A stretch of DNA of 64,000 nt from an uncultured Chlorobiaceae bacterium (lineage in GTDB: Bacteria; Bacteroidota; Chlorobiia; Chlorobiales; Chlorobiaceae). Location of the stretch: contig CAISRC010000122.1 of NCBI GenBank assembly GCA_903887845.1, positions 1-64,000 of the forward strand, read 5' to 3'. The position numbers were made by a program, and so were the translations under genes. The notes beneath the pieces are model-generated. The model saw only the letters and a list, made by a program, of their open reading frames with translations. It searched no databases and had not been told where the DNA came from. Positions 44,030 through 54,769 of the stretch are shown here, in pieces; position 1 is the stretch's first letter, and the number at the start of each line of letters is the position of its first letter.

Positions 44030-45172
44030 TTAAAGGTATTCCTGTAAAATACCGGCAACTCTGGGTGAGGGAGAAACTTCGGCCAGCTTTGCCCTTGCAG
44101 CAAGCAATTCCCGACGCATCGTGCTGGCAACAGTGGCATTATCAAGAATCATTAGGGCTTGACGGCATATCTCTGTTCCGTGAGCCTCATGCTGTATCAG
44201 TTCCGGTACCACCCGTTCACTACTCATAAGCCCTTTAACGACAATATTTGCCAGTGATATATTCTTCAGCTTTACCAATTGGCGGCCAATCAGATAATTA
44301 AGTTTTCCTGTTTTATAAACAACAATCATGGGCACACCAAAACAAAGCGACTCAAAGGTAGCGGTCCCGGAGGTGACAAGAACAAGCTCACTGTACTGCA
44401 TGACCTCATAGGCTGAACACTCTATAACGGAGAGATCATCGTATTCCGACAAAACCCGGTAAGCCTCTTCGTCGAGATTCGGTGCTCGCCCAAAAAGAAA
44501 AACGGCAGGATACTCACGGCTCAGCAACCGTGCCGCCTTCAGCATTTCCGGAAAAATGTGGGCAATCTCCTGCTTGCGACTGCCTGGAAGAAGCCCGATA
44601 AGCCGGGTTTCGGGCGCAAGAGTATGTTTTTTGAAAAACAGCTCTCTGGATGGAAGAGAAACTTCAGCAAGCTCTTCAATAACAGGATGACCGACAAATT
44701 CCGCACTAATACCGTGGCGCCGGAAAAATTCAACCTCGAAGTTAAAAATAACAAGCAACCGATCAACATGAGTGCGAATAGCCTTGACACGCCCCTCTTT
44801 CCATGCCCAAACCTGGGGGGAGATATAATAAATAACCGGTATGCCGAGTTTATGAAAAAAACGGGCCATGATCAAGTTCATGCCAGGATAGTCCACAAGT
44901 AAAGCTGCAAAAGGCTTTTCCCGATGTACAGCTTCCTTGAGGTCACGAATAACCCGCCGAAGAAATCCCGTATGCTTCAGCACATCAACAAGCCCCATAA
45001 TGCTCATTTGTGCAGTATCATATAACAAGTTCGCGCCGAGCTTCCGAAGTTTTTCACCGCCTATACCGAAAACCCTGATATCTGGCCTTGCATTCAACAA
45101 TTCAGCAATAACTCCGGCTGCATGCATATCCCCGGATACTTCCCCAGCTAAAACAAACAACATCTTTGGCAT
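44030..45172 (-). CDS. lpxB: Lipid-A-disaccharide synthase
   Basis: Peripheral membrane glycosyltransferase joining UDP-2,3-diacylglucosamine to lipid X to form the lipid A disaccharide. The 380 residues have the family N-terminus LFVLAGEVSGDMHAAG, the IYYISPQVWAWKEGRVKAI stretch, LLPGSRKQEI and SGTATFE with MIVVYKTG. Length is normal. It is read divergently from the phosphohexomutase across a 120-bp AT-rich gap. Confidence 0.95.
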   Translation of the reverse strand: MPKMLFVLAGEVSGDMHAAGVIAELLNARPDIRVFGIGGEKLRKLGANLLYDTAQMSIMGLVDVLKHTGFLRRVIRDLKEAVHREKPFAALLVDYPGMNLIMARFFHKLGIPVIYYISPQVWAWKEGRVKAIRTHVDRLLVIFNFEVEFFRRHGISAEFVGHPVIEELAEVSLPSRELFFKKHTLAPETRLIGLLPGSRKQEIAHIFPEMLKAARLLSREYPAVFLFGRAPNLDEEAYRVLSEYDDLSVIECSAYEVMQYSELVLVTSGTATFESLCFGVPMIVVYKTGKLNYLIGRQLVKLKNISLANIVVKGLMSSERVVPELIQHEAHGTEICRQALMILDNATVASTMRRELLAARAKLAEVSPSPRVAGILQEYL

Positions 45173-45292
45173 TAAAAAAGAGTGATAATTGGATGAACGA
45201 CATTGAATCCGTACCTTAGCAATATATTTATTTATTTTTCTTCCAAATGAATAAGAGAATTTTGTTCTTAATTATATCAACATCAATAAAGA

Positions 45293-46675
45293 ATGCAAGT
45301 TAGATTCGGTACTGACGGATGGCGCGCAATTATAGCAAAAGATTATACCTTCGATAACCTGAAACTTGTAGCTCTGGCTTCTGCCCGCTACTTTCTTGAT
45401 CATCCGAACAGGGCAAAAGGAGTCTGTATCGGCTATGATACCCGTTTCATGTCCAAAGAATTTGCCGAATATACTGCAAGCATTCTTTCATCACAGGGCC
45501 TCAGAGTATTGCTCGCAGACAGTTTTGTGTCAACTCCGGCAGTTTCTCTTTATGCTAAAGCTAAACAACTTGCCGGTGGTATTGTAATTACCGCATCTCA
45601 TAATCCGGCAATCTATAATGGTTTCAAAATCAAGTCACCTTTCGGCGGCCCCGCACACCCGGAAGTGATCGCTGAAATTGAGAACAACCTTACCCTGACA
45701 GACCCGCAAACGATAATTGTCCCCGATAAAAAGCTTATCGAGCTGATTGATATGAAGGGATTTTATCTCAGTCATCTAAAATGCTGCATTGATCTGCCCC
45801 TGATTCGCGAGTCAAGAATCAAAATAGCACATAATGCGATGTTCGGCGCCGGACAGGATCTTATCTCCAATCTGTTTGATGAATCAATGCTCAGTTGCTA
45901 TCACTGCAGCATTAACCCCGGTTTTGGAGGCATCAATCCCGAGCCTATGCCTCAGTATATCAAAGAGTTTATTGAATTCTTCAATGAGGTTGAAACTGAT
46001 GTTGGTATTATCAATGATGGAGATGCCGACAGGATTGGCATGCTTGACGAAAATGGCATGTTTGTGGATTCCCATAAACTTTTTGCTATTATTCTCAAGG
46101 ATCTGGTCGAGTATCAGCATAAAACCGGTGAAGTTGCAAAAACATTTGCGTTGACCGATGTCATCGACAAGATATGCAAGAAACATGATCTTATCATGCA
46201 TGAACTCCAGATAGGCTTCAAGCATCTCAGCAAACTCATGACCACGAATAACATCCTTATCGGAGGAGAAGAGTCCGGTGGCATAGGCATTCCCGCATTT
46301 CTGCCGGAACGCGATGGTGTCTATACCGCTCTGCTGATCCTTGAAATGATGACACGCAGGGAAAAGACTCTTGCAGAGCTGGTTCAGGAGTTGTACGATG
46401 AGTATGGCTTTTTCTGTTATAACCGCGTTGACCTGCGTGTCAGCGAAGCAAAAAAACAGGTCATTATTGATCGTGCCGCAGCAGGTGACCTTACAAGCAT
46501 CGCTGGATACAAAGTTCTGAAATTCAACGATCTCGATGGATACAAATATCACTTTGAAGGCGGCTGGATGCTTATCCGGCCATCCGGTACTGAACCGGTA
46601 CTGCGCCTCTATTGTGAAGCCGACTCACAGGAAAAGGTTGATAAAGTGCTGGCCTTTGCGGCAAAACTTGCTTGA
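45293..46675 (+). CDS. Phosphohexomutase (phosphoglucomutase/phosphomannomutase family)
   Basis: Alpha-D-phosphohexomutase of 460 residues that moves phosphate between C1 and C6 of a hexose. Active-site motifs are all present: phosphoserine loop TASHNP, metal loop DGDADR, sugar-binding GGEESGG and phosphate-binding RPSGTEP. The substrate (glucose, mannose or glucosamine) cannot be decided by sequence alone, but it differs from the second family member that begins at 62966. It is followed directly by an ECF sigma factor gene. Confidence 0.9.
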   Translation: MQVRFGTDGWRAIIAKDYTFDNLKLVALASARYFLDHPNRAKGVCIGYDTRFMSKEFAEYTASILSSQGLRVLLADSFVSTPAVSLYAKAKQLAGGIVITASHNPAIYNGFKIKSPFGGPAHPEVIAEIENNLTLTDPQTIIVPDKKLIELIDMKGFYLSHLKCCIDLPLIRESRIKIAHNAMFGAGQDLISNLFDESMLSCYHCSINPGFGGINPEPMPQYIKEFIEFFNEVETDVGIINDGDADRIGMLDENGMFVDSHKLFAIILKDLVEYQHKTGEVAKTFALTDVIDKICKKHDLIMHELQIGFKHLSKLMTTNNILIGGEESGGIGIPAFLPERDGVYTALLILEMMTRREKTLAELVQELYDEYGFFCYNRVDLRVSEAKKQVIIDRAAAGDLTSIAGYKVLKFNDLDGYKYHFEGGWMLIRPSGTEPVLRLYCEADSQEKVDKVLAFAAKLA

Positions 46676-46710
46676 GCCTGTTTACAATAAGCACATTGCA
46701 TAAATCAGGG

Positions 46711-47253
46711 ATGGCATCCAAAGAACAGCTTTTCAGAGCCCTCGTTGACGAACACCAGGAGATGGTTGTCAATACATGTTATCGTTTTGTCTTTAATTGT
46801 GAAGATGCCGAGGATCTTGCCCAGGACGTGTTTGTCGAGGTGTTCCGCTCTTTTGAGCAGTTCCGTGAAGAGGCAAAGCTCTCAACATGGATATACAGAA
46901 TTGCCGTCACGAAATCGCTTGACCACCTGCGCCGTTTGAAAAGAAAAAAACGGTTCAGCTCATTGAAACGGGTTATTGGCATTGGAGACCCATCAGAGGA
47001 GATTGCCGCCCCACTGCGCGACAATCCTGCAGATGTATGTACTGATAGCGAACGAGCCGGGATATTGCTTGATGCTCTCAGTACACTCCCCGAAAATCAG
47101 AAAACGGCATTTCTTCTCAGCAAACAGGAGGGATACAGTAATCAGGAGATCGCTGATATCCTGAAAACATCGGTTTCAGCAGTAGAATCTCTGATACACA
47201 GGGCAAAAAAAAACCTTCACGACAAGCTGTATAAATATTTTTCAGATCATTAA
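46711..47253 (+). CDS. ECF RNA polymerase sigma factor
   Basis: Extracytoplasmic-function sigma factor. From ATG 46711 ([11 protein letters not shown]) it has 180 residues; a longer frame from the TTG at 46672 would overlap the previous gene. Region 2 shows [18 protein letters not shown] and [23 protein letters not shown], region 4 shows [26 protein letters not shown]. It is followed by a membrane protein with the arrangement of an anti-sigma factor and a periplasmic sensor-like protein, so the three may form a stress-response module. Confidence 0.88.
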   Translation: MASKEQLFRALVDEHQEMVVNTCYRFVFNCEDAEDLAQDVFVEVFRSFEQFREEAKLSTWIYRIAVTKSLDHLRRLKRKKRFSSLKRVIGIGDPSEEIAAPLRDNPADVCTDSERAGILLDALSTLPENQKTAFLLSKQEGYSNQEIADILKTSVSAVESLIHRAKKNLHDKLYKYFSDH

Positions 47254-47313
47254 AATAAAAATGCATGTTTTTGAGACGCCTGTCGTCTTATAGATTAATA
47301 AGGAGTTATAGAT

Positions 47314-47649
47314 ATGAAAAACAGTAAAGCAAGCATAGCCTCTGAGGTCGAAAAAACAATGAGGTTGGCTGATGAGATGGCGCCTCTTGAGGTTAATCCT
47401 CTTTTCAGGGTTCGGCTTCTGCAGAGAATAGAGCAGGAGCCTGAGGGAAGAACGCAGAGTCTGGATTTCAGACTTGCATTCATTGCCTTGCTTGTTATCA
47501 TCAACCTTGGCTCTACAGTGCTGACACTGCAGACAAAAAAACAACAGGCAACAACATTGAGCAGTGAAGTGCTTGAGAATCAGAGTTATGACTACACTAC
47601 CCAGGAGTTTGCCTACTATGATCAGACCAATGAAAACCAGACTCCTTGA
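47314..47649 (+). CDS. Probable anti-sigma factor or membrane partner
   Basis: A 111-residue protein with a charged N-terminal cytoplasmic part (1-52), one membrane helix (about 55-73, LAFIALLVIINLGSTVLTL) and a short tail. It lies 60 bp after the ECF sigma gene and before the sensor-like gene. This order fits an anti-sigma factor, although the N-terminal sequence has no recognised zinc-binding HxxxCxxC motif. The role is inferred from context. Confidence 0.55.
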   Translation: MKNSKASIASEVEKTMRLADEMAPLEVNPLFRVRLLQRIEQEPEGRTQSLDFRLAFIALLVIINLGSTVLTLQTKKQQATTLSSEVLENQSYDYTTQEFAYYDQTNENQTP

Positions 47650-47746
47650 ACATGGCCCGGTGTTATAATTACTTGACACAGGCTATTAAAAAATGAGCGT
47701 TCACAACTGAATCACAAACGCTAACAACCTGACACGGATACATCGC

Positions 47747-48238
47747 ATGGATTTCCTGACTTCAAAACGATTTGTTACAACAGCACTTGTTCTTCTTGTT
47801 CTGCTCAATGTAACACTCCTCAGTGTTCTGTGGTGGCACAACACACTCCAACCTGAGCCTCCAAACCATCAGTTTAACAGACCGCTCTCTTTTGGAGAAT
47901 CGCTTTCCCTTAGCAAATCTCAAGCCGCCAGTTTTCGGACGCTACGACAAGAGCATCTTCTCAAAGTCCAGCCCGAAATGGAGAGTATTGCGCTGTTAAA
48001 AAAACAACTGGTTGAAGAATCGGTTAAAGAGCAACCCGATACAAAAAAAATAGAAGCCCTCGCAGCGGAAATCGGGTCCCATCAGGGGGCAATAGAGCGT
48101 GATCTTGCGCTTCATTTTCATGAACTGGCCAAAATATGCACACCTGAACAACGGGATTCATTGAAAAAAGTGCTTAACCGTATCTCATCACACAAACACT
48201 CAATGAGAATGGATCAATCAAGAGAACATCATCCATAA
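47747..48238 (+). CDS. CnrX/CpxP-like periplasmic metal sensor or chaperone-like protein
   Basis: A 163-residue protein anchored by one N-terminal helix (about 10-30), with a periplasmic part rich in amphipathic helices. The motifs LSLSKSQAASFRTLRQEH and CTPEQRDSLKKVL resemble the LTxxQ pattern of the Metal_resist/Spy/CpxP group, and the C-terminus is His-rich (HKHSMRMDQSREHH). By analogy with CnrYXH, it could sense metal or envelope stress and relay through the preceding anti-sigma protein. The 97-bp gap to the previous gene leaves room for its own promoter. Confidence 0.6.
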   Translation: MDFLTSKRFVTTALVLLVLLNVTLLSVLWWHNTLQPEPPNHQFNRPLSFGESLSLSKSQAASFRTLRQEHLLKVQPEMESIALLKKQLVEESVKEQPDTKKIEALAAEIGSHQGAIERDLALHFHELAKICTPEQRDSLKKVLNRISSHKHSMRMDQSREHHP

Positions 48239-48250
48239 AAAAAGACACTA

Positions 48251-49765
48251 TCATTTCCCTCCGAATTTTTTGCCCACTTTAACGGCAAGAAGAGTAACCT
48301 CCTGGCTGAAAAGTGCTGCAGCAAAAGAAAAATAGAGTGCGAGCATCGTTATTTTTATTGCAATACCTGAGCCTCCTTCTGAGAGACCTGGAGCAAGACG
48401 AAACTGTAGCATCGCCAGTGCTATACCCGCAAGAAGAAGCAGAAAAAGCTTAAGCCAGTCATAACGGAGCGGAAAGACTTTGAGGGAATACCATGCCATC
48501 ACAAGGCACATGACAGCCGTACCGGCAACGATAGCATAAGCAGCGCCATCCATGCCGCTCAGAGGAATAAGCCACCAGCAAAAGAGTGCAGTCACCGCCG
48601 CTCCGGCAAAGGTGACAACAGGCAGATAGCGGGTATTGCCGGTAATAAGAAGTCCTGCGGAAAGATTTGTGGAAATCATGTCAAAGACATAACTCAGAAA
48701 TATCCAGGGAAGAATTGAAAGTCCAATCCAGTAACGCGGAGGCAGCAGGTAAAAGCGGTCTGAATAGTGGTAACGGACAAGGTCAGGAACAAAAAAGGTG
48801 GCTGCAAGCGCCAGAAACATGGTAAAAAGGGTTGAAATGCTGAGCACATGCTGAAAAAGCTTTTTTGCCTCGGGATCTTTGGCATGTTGTAGAAAAAACG
48901 GCTGCCATGCAAAACGGAATACCTGGATAAAAAGCTGCAACACAACGCCAAAAGCCGCAATTCTTCCATAAATGCCAACAATGTCAGAAGCCTGATAGCC
49001 CTGTCCATAGATTCGTTGAATCTCTGAAGGTGGTATGCGGATTAAAATATTCCTGTCAATCAGATGAATCAGCAGTCCGGCAATCCCGGTCGGCACATAA
49101 GGCAAGCCAATGCGAAGCATTTCACGCAACTGGACTTGTGAAAAAAAGATTCTGAATTGACGGAAAACCGGAATAACCAGCAGAAGACTGATCAGTGAAC
49201 CAAAGGCCTCTGCAATAAAAACCCCCGCCAATCCGAAATGAAAGGGAACAATAAGAATAATTGCACTTGCGACAACCGCTATAACACCGACTACTCGTGC
49301 AATGGCAAACTGCACAGCCTTTCTCTTCAGGCGAAGTTCAGCAAATGGAATGACCAGAAGAGTGTCAATCCATAAAATAAGGGCGGCATATCGGACAAAG
49401 ATGAAGTCTACAGCAGAAAGTCCTATGAGTTCGGCAATAAGCGGGGCAAAAAGTACAATGCTGATCGCAAAAAGCGTTGATGTCACAAAAAGAGTGATGA
49501 ACGCCGTGGAAAAAAGCTGGGTTTCATCCCTGTCTCTATGTGCCGAATCCGAAACTACCTTGAGATAGGAGGTTTCAAGGCCATAAGAAAAGAGAACATT
49601 TGCCAGGGCAATATTGGCATAGATAATAGTTTGTACACCATTATCAAACGTGGAAAGTTTGTTGGCGTAAAGGGGAACCAGAAGATAATTGAGACTACGG
49701 GCAAGAATAGTACTCGAACCGTAGATAACGGTGTCTTTGAAAAGAAGCTTTAATTTTGAAAACAT
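48251..49765 (-). CDS. Polysaccharide flippase (Wzx/PST family)
   Basis: A 504-residue membrane protein with about 14 hydrophobic helices and the polysaccharide-export (Polysacc_synt) pattern, beginning [28 protein letters not shown]. It would flip lipid-linked oligosaccharide repeat units across the inner membrane; the exact substrate is not readable. It lies convergent with the CnrX-like gene, 12 bp apart. Its upstream neighbour on the same strand is a small membrane protein, and kdsD is divergent beyond that. Confidence 0.8.
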   Translation of the reverse strand: MFSKLKLLFKDTVIYGSSTILARSLNYLLVPLYANKLSTFDNGVQTIIYANIALANVLFSYGLETSYLKVVSDSAHRDRDETQLFSTAFITLFVTSTLFAISIVLFAPLIAELIGLSAVDFIFVRYAALILWIDTLLVIPFAELRLKRKAVQFAIARVVGVIAVVASAIILIVPFHFGLAGVFIAEAFGSLISLLLVIPVFRQFRIFFSQVQLREMLRIGLPYVPTGIAGLLIHLIDRNILIRIPPSEIQRIYGQGYQASDIVGIYGRIAAFGVVLQLFIQVFRFAWQPFFLQHAKDPEAKKLFQHVLSISTLFTMFLALAATFFVPDLVRYHYSDRFYLLPPRYWIGLSILPWIFLSYVFDMISTNLSAGLLITGNTRYLPVVTFAGAAVTALFCWWLIPLSGMDGAAYAIVAGTAVMCLVMAWYSLKVFPLRYDWLKLFLLLLAGIALAMLQFRLAPGLSEGGSGIAIKITMLALYFSFAAALFSQEVTLLAVKVGKKFGGK

Positions 49766-49787
49766 GCAGAAGAAAAATCAGAAAAAC

Positions 49788-50135
49788 TTAAATTGTACCA
49801 TTATTAACCGTCCCTGATGTCTCCTCATCATGAGCTGCTGCACGTCGCTGGCGTATAGCTTCCTCGTCAATCTGAAATCTGCCATCCTTTTGAATAACAG
49901 GTATTCTTGATATAACGTCACTAAGGTGGCGCTGTGCTTCCTGCTGCTGCTGCTTGAGTTTTTCAAGTTCTTCCCGATTAAGACCAACAGGATTATCTTT
50001 GTCGATAAGCGAATCCTTGAAGGATTCTATGACCAAATTCTGCTCTTTTTTCATATAACCCAAAAACTTGCTGAAAAGAAAAACCAGAAGAAAAAAAACC
50101 AGAAAAGAAAAGCCAAGTAGAGGTACCCAACTCAT
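49788..50135 (-). CDS. Small membrane-anchored coiled-coil protein
   Basis: A 115-residue protein with one N-terminal membrane helix (about 5-27), a basic flank (YMKKEQ) and a helical acidic body containing REELEKLKQQQQEAQRHL. It has no recognised family. It starts 22 bp upstream of the flippase start and is likely in the same operon. The Gln-rich coiled coil is the only notable part. Confidence 0.6.
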   Translation of the reverse strand: MSWVPLLGFSFLVFFLLVFLFSKFLGYMKKEQNLVIESFKDSLIDKDNPVGLNREELEKLKQQQQEAQRHLSDVISRIPVIQKDGRFQIDEEAIRQRRAAAHDEETSGTVNNGTI

Positions 50136-50253
50136 GAGAAACGGTTTATGATTAGCAAAGAAAATTATATTGATTCAATTTAGCCGATATTACAGTATAT
50201 AAAAATAGCAATCCACAATCTTTTCTTCATTGAAGCATCTATTCTGACGACCT

Positions 50254-51234
50254 ATGAGCGCACCATCCCAATGCGGACACATTACACAAAATGGAAAAAC
50301 TATTCTTGAACAGGAAGCACAGGCCATTTCAATGATGGCAGAACGGCTTGATGAAAACTTTTCGAATGCAGTTAAACTTTTGGCGTCATGCAAAGGGAAA
50401 ATCATCATCTCAGGCATGGGAAAATCAGGTATTATCGGCCAGAAAATTGCGGCAACCATGGCATCTACCGGATCAACAGCCCTTTTTCTTCACCCGGCAG
50501 ATGCTGCTCATGGAGATCTTGGTATTGTCGACCATGACGATGTTGTCGTATGTCTGTCGAAAAGCGGCACGACTGAAGAGATGAATTTCATCATCCCGGC
50601 ACTCCGGCAGATCGGAGCAAAGATTATAGCTATGACTGGCAATCAACGCTCTTTTCTTGCTCAAAACGCGGATATCATGCTTGATACTGATATAGAAAAA
50701 GAGGCTTGTCCCTATGATCTAGCGCCCACCACATCAACAACAGCAATGTTGGCAATGGGAGATGCCCTTGCAATTTGTTTGATGCAGCAAAAAAAATTTA
50801 CACAGAGAGATTTTGCTCTGACACATCCCAAAGGATCGCTCGGCAGACGGCTGACCGTCAAGGTTACTGATATTATGGCAAAGGATGACGCATTACCACT
50901 CGTCAAAGAAAGTGCGTCGGTTACAGATCTTATCCTTGAGATGACCTCGAAGCGCTATGGGGTCAGTGCTGTAGTCAATGATGATGGACGTCTCAGCGGC
51001 ATATTTACCGATGGTGATCTTCGCCGTCTGGTTCAGAGTGGGAGGGAGTTTCTCGGCCTCAGTGCAGGATCGGTCATGACGGCAAATCCAAAAACCGTGA
51101 CAACCGGCACCATGGCGAAAGAATGCCTTGATATTCTTGAAACCTACCGTATTACCCAGTTGCTGGTCTGCGACAATGAAGAGCATCCTGTCGGCATAGT
51201 GCATATTCACGACCTGATAACGCTGGGTCTCTGA
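50254..51234 (+). CDS. kdsD: D-arabinose 5-phosphate isomerase
   Basis: Interconverts ribulose 5-phosphate and arabinose 5-phosphate, the first step of KDO synthesis for lipopolysaccharide. The 326 residues comprise a SIS domain (about 30-170, with GMGKSGIIGQKIAATMASTG and SKSGTTEEM) and two CBS domains (about 205-325, VTDIMAKDD, GIFTDGDLRRL, VMTANP). It is the single-copy KpsF/GutQ/KdsD type. It is divergent from the small membrane protein, with a promoter expected in 50136-50253. Confidence 0.92.
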   Translation: MSAPSQCGHITQNGKTILEQEAQAISMMAERLDENFSNAVKLLASCKGKIIISGMGKSGIIGQKIAATMASTGSTALFLHPADAAHGDLGIVDHDDVVVCLSKSGTTEEMNFIIPALRQIGAKIIAMTGNQRSFLAQNADIMLDTDIEKEACPYDLAPTTSTTAMLAMGDALAICLMQQKKFTQRDFALTHPKGSLGRRLTVKVTDIMAKDDALPLVKESASVTDLILEMTSKRYGVSAVVNDDGRLSGIFTDGDLRRLVQSGREFLGLSAGSVMTANPKTVTTGTMAKECLDILETYRITQLLVCDNEEHPVGIVHIHDLITLGL

Positions 51235-51250
51235 GGAATTTTAACAATGT

Positions 51251-51290
51251 TATAGAGGACTTATAGTATATATTTTACAAGTCCTCTATA
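51251..51290. terminator. 12-bp hairpin between convergent kdsD and sucD
   Basis: TATAGAGGACTT (51251-51262) and AAGTCCTCTATA (51279-51290) are perfect reverse complements around a 16-base AT-rich loop. The hairpin fills the gap between the two convergent genes and could terminate both, although neither side has a long T-run. Confidence 0.5.
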
Positions 51291-51303
51291 AACAAAGATG
51301 TTA

Positions 51304-52203
51304 TTATCTGCCAAGCGCTTTGATCATGGCTTCGCCTATATCAGCAGGGCTGTCAACAACCTTGATGCCAGCCTCTTCCATAGCTTTTATCTTGTCTTCG
51401 GCGGTTCCTTTTCCCCCGGATACAATTGCACCGGCATGACCCATGCGGCGACCTGGAGGCGCGGTACGTCCGGCAATAAATCCTATGACCGGCTTGTTGA
51501 AATATTTCTGGATATACGCAGCAGCCTCTTCCTCTGCGCTTCCTCCAATCTCACCAATCATCACAAGTCCTTCAGTCTCATCGTCTGCGGCAAAGAGTTT
51601 GACTGCGTCGATAAACTGAGTGCCAATGATTGGATCTCCTCCGATACCAATACAGGTTGACTGACCGAGACCAACCTGGGTAAGCTGGTGTACCGCTTCG
51701 TAGGTCAGTGTGCCACTGCGGGAAACAACACCAATAGTGCCTTTTTTATGGATAAACCCGGGCATAATGCCTACTTTGGCTTCACCAGGAGTAATAACGC
51801 CTGGACAGTTGGGCCCTATAAGTACTGCTCCTTTTTGCTTGACAAAGGCAAAGGCTTTCATCATATCGTTAACCGGAATCCCTTCGGTGATACAGATGAT
51901 GACTTTCAGCCCGGCATCAGCCGCCTCCATAATAGCATCAGCAGCAAACGGGGCCGGAACAAAGATAACTGTTACGTTGGCTTCGGCCTTTTCAACAGCT
52001 TCACGTACCGTGTTAAACACAGGGACTGGTCGGCAAAATTTGTCTTTTTCATTGCCGTGATAGAGGATATCTCCTTTTCCGGGAGTGACTCCAGCAACCA
52101 CATTGGTTCCATATTCAAGAATCTGGGAGGTATGAAAAGTACCTTCCGCACCGGTTATCCCCTGCACAAGCAAACGGGTATCCTTGTTGACTAATACACT
52201 CAT
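51304..52203 (-). CDS. sucD: Succinyl-CoA synthetase, alpha subunit
   Basis: Catalytic alpha subunit with CoA-binding Rossmann domain and the active-site histidine (in the [17 protein letters not shown] stretch). It interconverts succinyl-CoA and succinate with ATP/ADP; in green sulfur bacteria it works in the reductive TCA cycle. The 299-residue protein also shows [14 protein letters not shown] near the N-terminus and [15 protein letters not shown]. The beta subunit is not in the window. It faces kdsD and follows gatA in the same direction. Confidence 0.95.
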   Translation of the reverse strand: MSVLVNKDTRLLVQGITGAEGTFHTSQILEYGTNVVAGVTPGKGDILYHGNEKDKFCRPVPVFNTVREAVEKAEANVTVIFVPAPFAADAIMEAADAGLKVIICITEGIPVNDMMKAFAFVKQKGAVLIGPNCPGVITPGEAKVGIMPGFIHKKGTIGVVSRSGTLTYEAVHQLTQVGLGQSTCIGIGGDPIIGTQFIDAVKLFAADDETEGLVMIGEIGGSAEEEAAAYIQKYFNKPVIGFIAGRTAPPGRRMGHAGAIVSGGKGTAEDKIKAMEEAGIKVVDSPADIGEAMIKALGR

Positions 52204-52246
52204 AGTACAGATTTATTAAGATTAACGCTACGTACTCCAACAAAAA

Positions 52247-53674
52247 TTATAACGAACACTGTAAATGTTTTGCAATCCCAAGCAGCTTTCCCTCCTCAAA
52301 AAAATTACAGATAAGATGCATGCCAACAGGGAGGTTGAAACTGTCAAACCCGAGAGGCACACTGATAGCCGGCATACCGACAATACTTGCAGGAACGGTG
52401 AATACATCAGCAAGATACATTTCGAGGGGATCGCCGGTTTTATCACCAATTCCAAAAGGAGGAAAAGGGGAGGTCGGCCCGGCTATAACGTCAACCTTCT
52501 CAAGAGCTTCACGGTACCGTTCCTGAAACACGCGTCTTACCTGTTGAGCCTTTTTATAGTAAGTGTCATAGTATCCTGCCGACAGTACGTATGTGCCCAG
52601 CATAATCCTGCGCTTGACCTCCCTGCCAAACCCTGCCGTCCTCGAATTCACATACATGGCTGCAAGATCACCGGCATTTTTTGAACGATAACCATACCTT
52701 GAGCCATCAAAACGAGCCAGGTTTGATGAGGCTTCAGCAGTAACAAGAATATAGTAAGCCGCTATAGCATATTTACTATCAGGAAGTGTGATTTCTACAA
52801 GTTCAGCCCCCTGATCGCGAAGCTCAAAAAGCTTTCCCTTCACCATACTGGCAACGTCCGGATTAAGACTCTCCGGGAAATACTCTTTGGGAACACCAAT
52901 CTTCAATCCCTCAACTGGAATCGCAGCCATTTCAGATGGGTAATCGGGCACGGCATGGAAGGAAGAGGTGGCATCCCGTCCATCTTTGCCAGCCATAACA
53001 CCGAGCACCAGCGCTGCATCGTCACAATTTCGAGCAAGCACCCCTATCTGATCAAATGAGGAGGCAAAAGCCACAAGTCCATATCGAGAAATTCTTCCGT
53101 AGGTCGGTTTCAACCCAACAATATTGCAGAAACCTGCCGGCTGCCGGACAGAGCCGCCAGTATCTGACCCAAGAGCCACCAGGGCAAGATCATTGGCAAC
53201 TGCAGCCGCCGACCCCCCCGAACTACCGCCGGGCACTCTTTTTTTATCAAAGGGATTAGGAACAGTGCCATAAGCCGAATTTTCATTCGAACTACCCATG
53301 GCAAATTCATCCATGTTAGTTTTCCCCAGAAAAATAGCGTCTTCATCTTCAAGACGGATCACTGATGTTGCATCAAAAACACTTTCGTAATTCTCGAGAA
53401 TTTTTGAGGCGCAAGTAAGTCGTTCCCCTTTTATGGCAATATTATCCTTGATTGCCATCGGTAAACCGAATAACTTCCCAATGCGGCTGCCTGCTTTGAG
53501 CTTTTGGTCAAGGCTTCTGGCCCGTTCCAGAGCATGCTCATAAAAAACCGTTATATAGATATTATCATCGCGGTAATCATCAATACGTTTCAGATAATAA
53601 CGCACAACCTCTTCACAGGTTACCTCATGCGAGACAAGCTTGGAGCGAAGATCTTCGTAACTACTTAATTTCAC
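52247..53674 (-). CDS. gatA: Aspartyl/glutamyl-tRNA(Asn/Gln) amidotransferase subunit A
   Basis: Amidase subunit of GatCAB, which converts Glu-tRNA(Gln) or Asp-tRNA(Asn) to the amide forms. The 475-residue protein has the Ser-cisSer-Lys triad context: IKDNIAIKG for the lysine and [13 protein letters not shown] for the serine pair. [26 protein letters not shown] is characteristic of GatA. The start ATG at 53674 is preceded by a 224-bp gap containing a short hairpin (AGTCAC...GTGACT). Confidence 0.95.
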   Translation of the reverse strand: MKLSSYEDLRSKLVSHEVTCEEVVRYYLKRIDDYRDDNIYITVFYEHALERARSLDQKLKAGSRIGKLFGLPMAIKDNIAIKGERLTCASKILENYESVFDATSVIRLEDEDAIFLGKTNMDEFAMGSSNENSAYGTVPNPFDKKRVPGGSSGGSAAAVANDLALVALGSDTGGSVRQPAGFCNIVGLKPTYGRISRYGLVAFASSFDQIGVLARNCDDAALVLGVMAGKDGRDATSSFHAVPDYPSEMAAIPVEGLKIGVPKEYFPESLNPDVASMVKGKLFELRDQGAELVEITLPDSKYAIAAYYILVTAEASSNLARFDGSRYGYRSKNAGDLAAMYVNSRTAGFGREVKRRIMLGTYVLSAGYYDTYYKKAQQVRRVFQERYREALEKVDVIAGPTSPFPPFGIGDKTGDPLEMYLADVFTVPASIVGMPAISVPLGFDSFNLPVGMHLICNFFEEGKLLGIAKHLQCSL

Positions 53675-53898
53675 GTTTTTTGTGAATTATTTTTAGAGAG
53701 CAGTCACTGTTACTGATAGTGGTGACTTTCAAAAGAAAAAATACCGGTATCCTTGCCGCATTTCCTCTCCATGTAAAGTTTGTATAATAAGAAATAACTG
53801 CATATTATTCAATTTGGATTGATTTAGTCTATAGAAGTATTATTCATGCGTTACACCCGCCATGATAGGCCGTCAAGAGATAAGGAATAACCCGAAGT

Positions 53899-54747
53899 AT
53901 GGCTCTCATAAAAATAACAGACTTTTCATCAACGCTTAAAGCCCACTGGTTCTCCTCAGATAGTGACTTTGCAGATAAACAGGTACAGGCTGAGCTGAAA
54001 TCCTCGTGTGACCTTCCCTGTCATATCGCCATCATTATGGATGGTAACGGTCGATGGGCAAGGTTAAAAGGAAAAACAAGAATCGACGGGCATGTCGCTG
54101 GTGTGGAATCAGTCAGGGATATAGTGGAATCCTGCTCACAGCTCGGCGTTAAATATCTTACACTTTTCACTTTTTCTACAGAAAACTGGAAACGACCGGA
54201 AAAAGAGGTCTCCGCATTGATGCAGCTCCTTGTCAAGGTTATCGGCAGGGAAACCCGTAAACTTCATGACAATAATATCCGGCTCAATGTCATTGGAGAG
54301 ATAAATCTGCTGCCCAAAGAAGTTGCTGCTGTTTTAAAGAAAACCATGGAACTCACCAAAAACAACAATAAACTTGTGCTGACCATTGCACTCAGTTACA
54401 GTGGTCAATGGGATATTATGCAAGCGTGCAAGGCTATTTCTTTTGATGTCAAGGCCGGGCTGCTCAATCCTGAAGCTGTCGATGAACAGCTTTTCGCCTC
54501 ATACCTTTCTACGTCATCGATACCCGATCCGGAACTTCTGATCCGTACAAGCGGAGAGTTCAGAATCAGCAACTTTTTGCTTTGGCAATGCGCTTATTCC
54601 GAAATTTACTTTACAAACACTTACTGGCCGGACTTTCGTCGCACACAGCTTTATGATGCCATACGGGAATTTCAGAGCAGGGAACGAAGGTTTGGACAGA
54701 CCAGCGAACAAATTCAGACAAAAAATTTCCCTGCCAACAAGCTTTAA
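53899..54747 (+). CDS. uppS: Isoprenyl transferase (undecaprenyl diphosphate synthase family)
   Basis: Cis-prenyltransferase that elongates farnesyl diphosphate to undecaprenyl diphosphate for cell-wall synthesis. The 282-residue protein has IAIIMDGNGRWARLKGK (catalytic Asp), GHVAGVESVRDIV, FTFSTENWKRP and RTSGEFRISNF with the C-terminal YFTNTYWPDF. A 45-residue extension before the family's usual start makes it a little long. The 3' end lies 22 bp before bamA, the order common in Bacteroidota/Chlorobiota. Confidence 0.95.
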   Translation: MALIKITDFSSTLKAHWFSSDSDFADKQVQAELKSSCDLPCHIAIIMDGNGRWARLKGKTRIDGHVAGVESVRDIVESCSQLGVKYLTLFTFSTENWKRPEKEVSALMQLLVKVIGRETRKLHDNNIRLNVIGEINLLPKEVAAVLKKTMELTKNNNKLVLTIALSYSGQWDIMQACKAISFDVKAGLLNPEAVDEQLFASYLSTSSIPDPELLIRTSGEFRISNFLLWQCAYSEIYFTNTYWPDFRRTQLYDAIREFQSRERRFGQTSEQIQTKNFPANKL

Positions 54748-54769
54748 CCTGATTGATTCCTCAAATTTC

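Noticed and set aside
46672-46710. TTG start for the ECF sigma factor
   Set aside because: It overlaps the phosphohexomutase stop and adds residues absent from the family; ATG 46711 is preferred.
54653-54769. Longer start for BamA overlapping uppS
   Set aside because: The ATG at 54770 begins a clear signal peptide; the extension is the antisense-free shifted reading of uppS.
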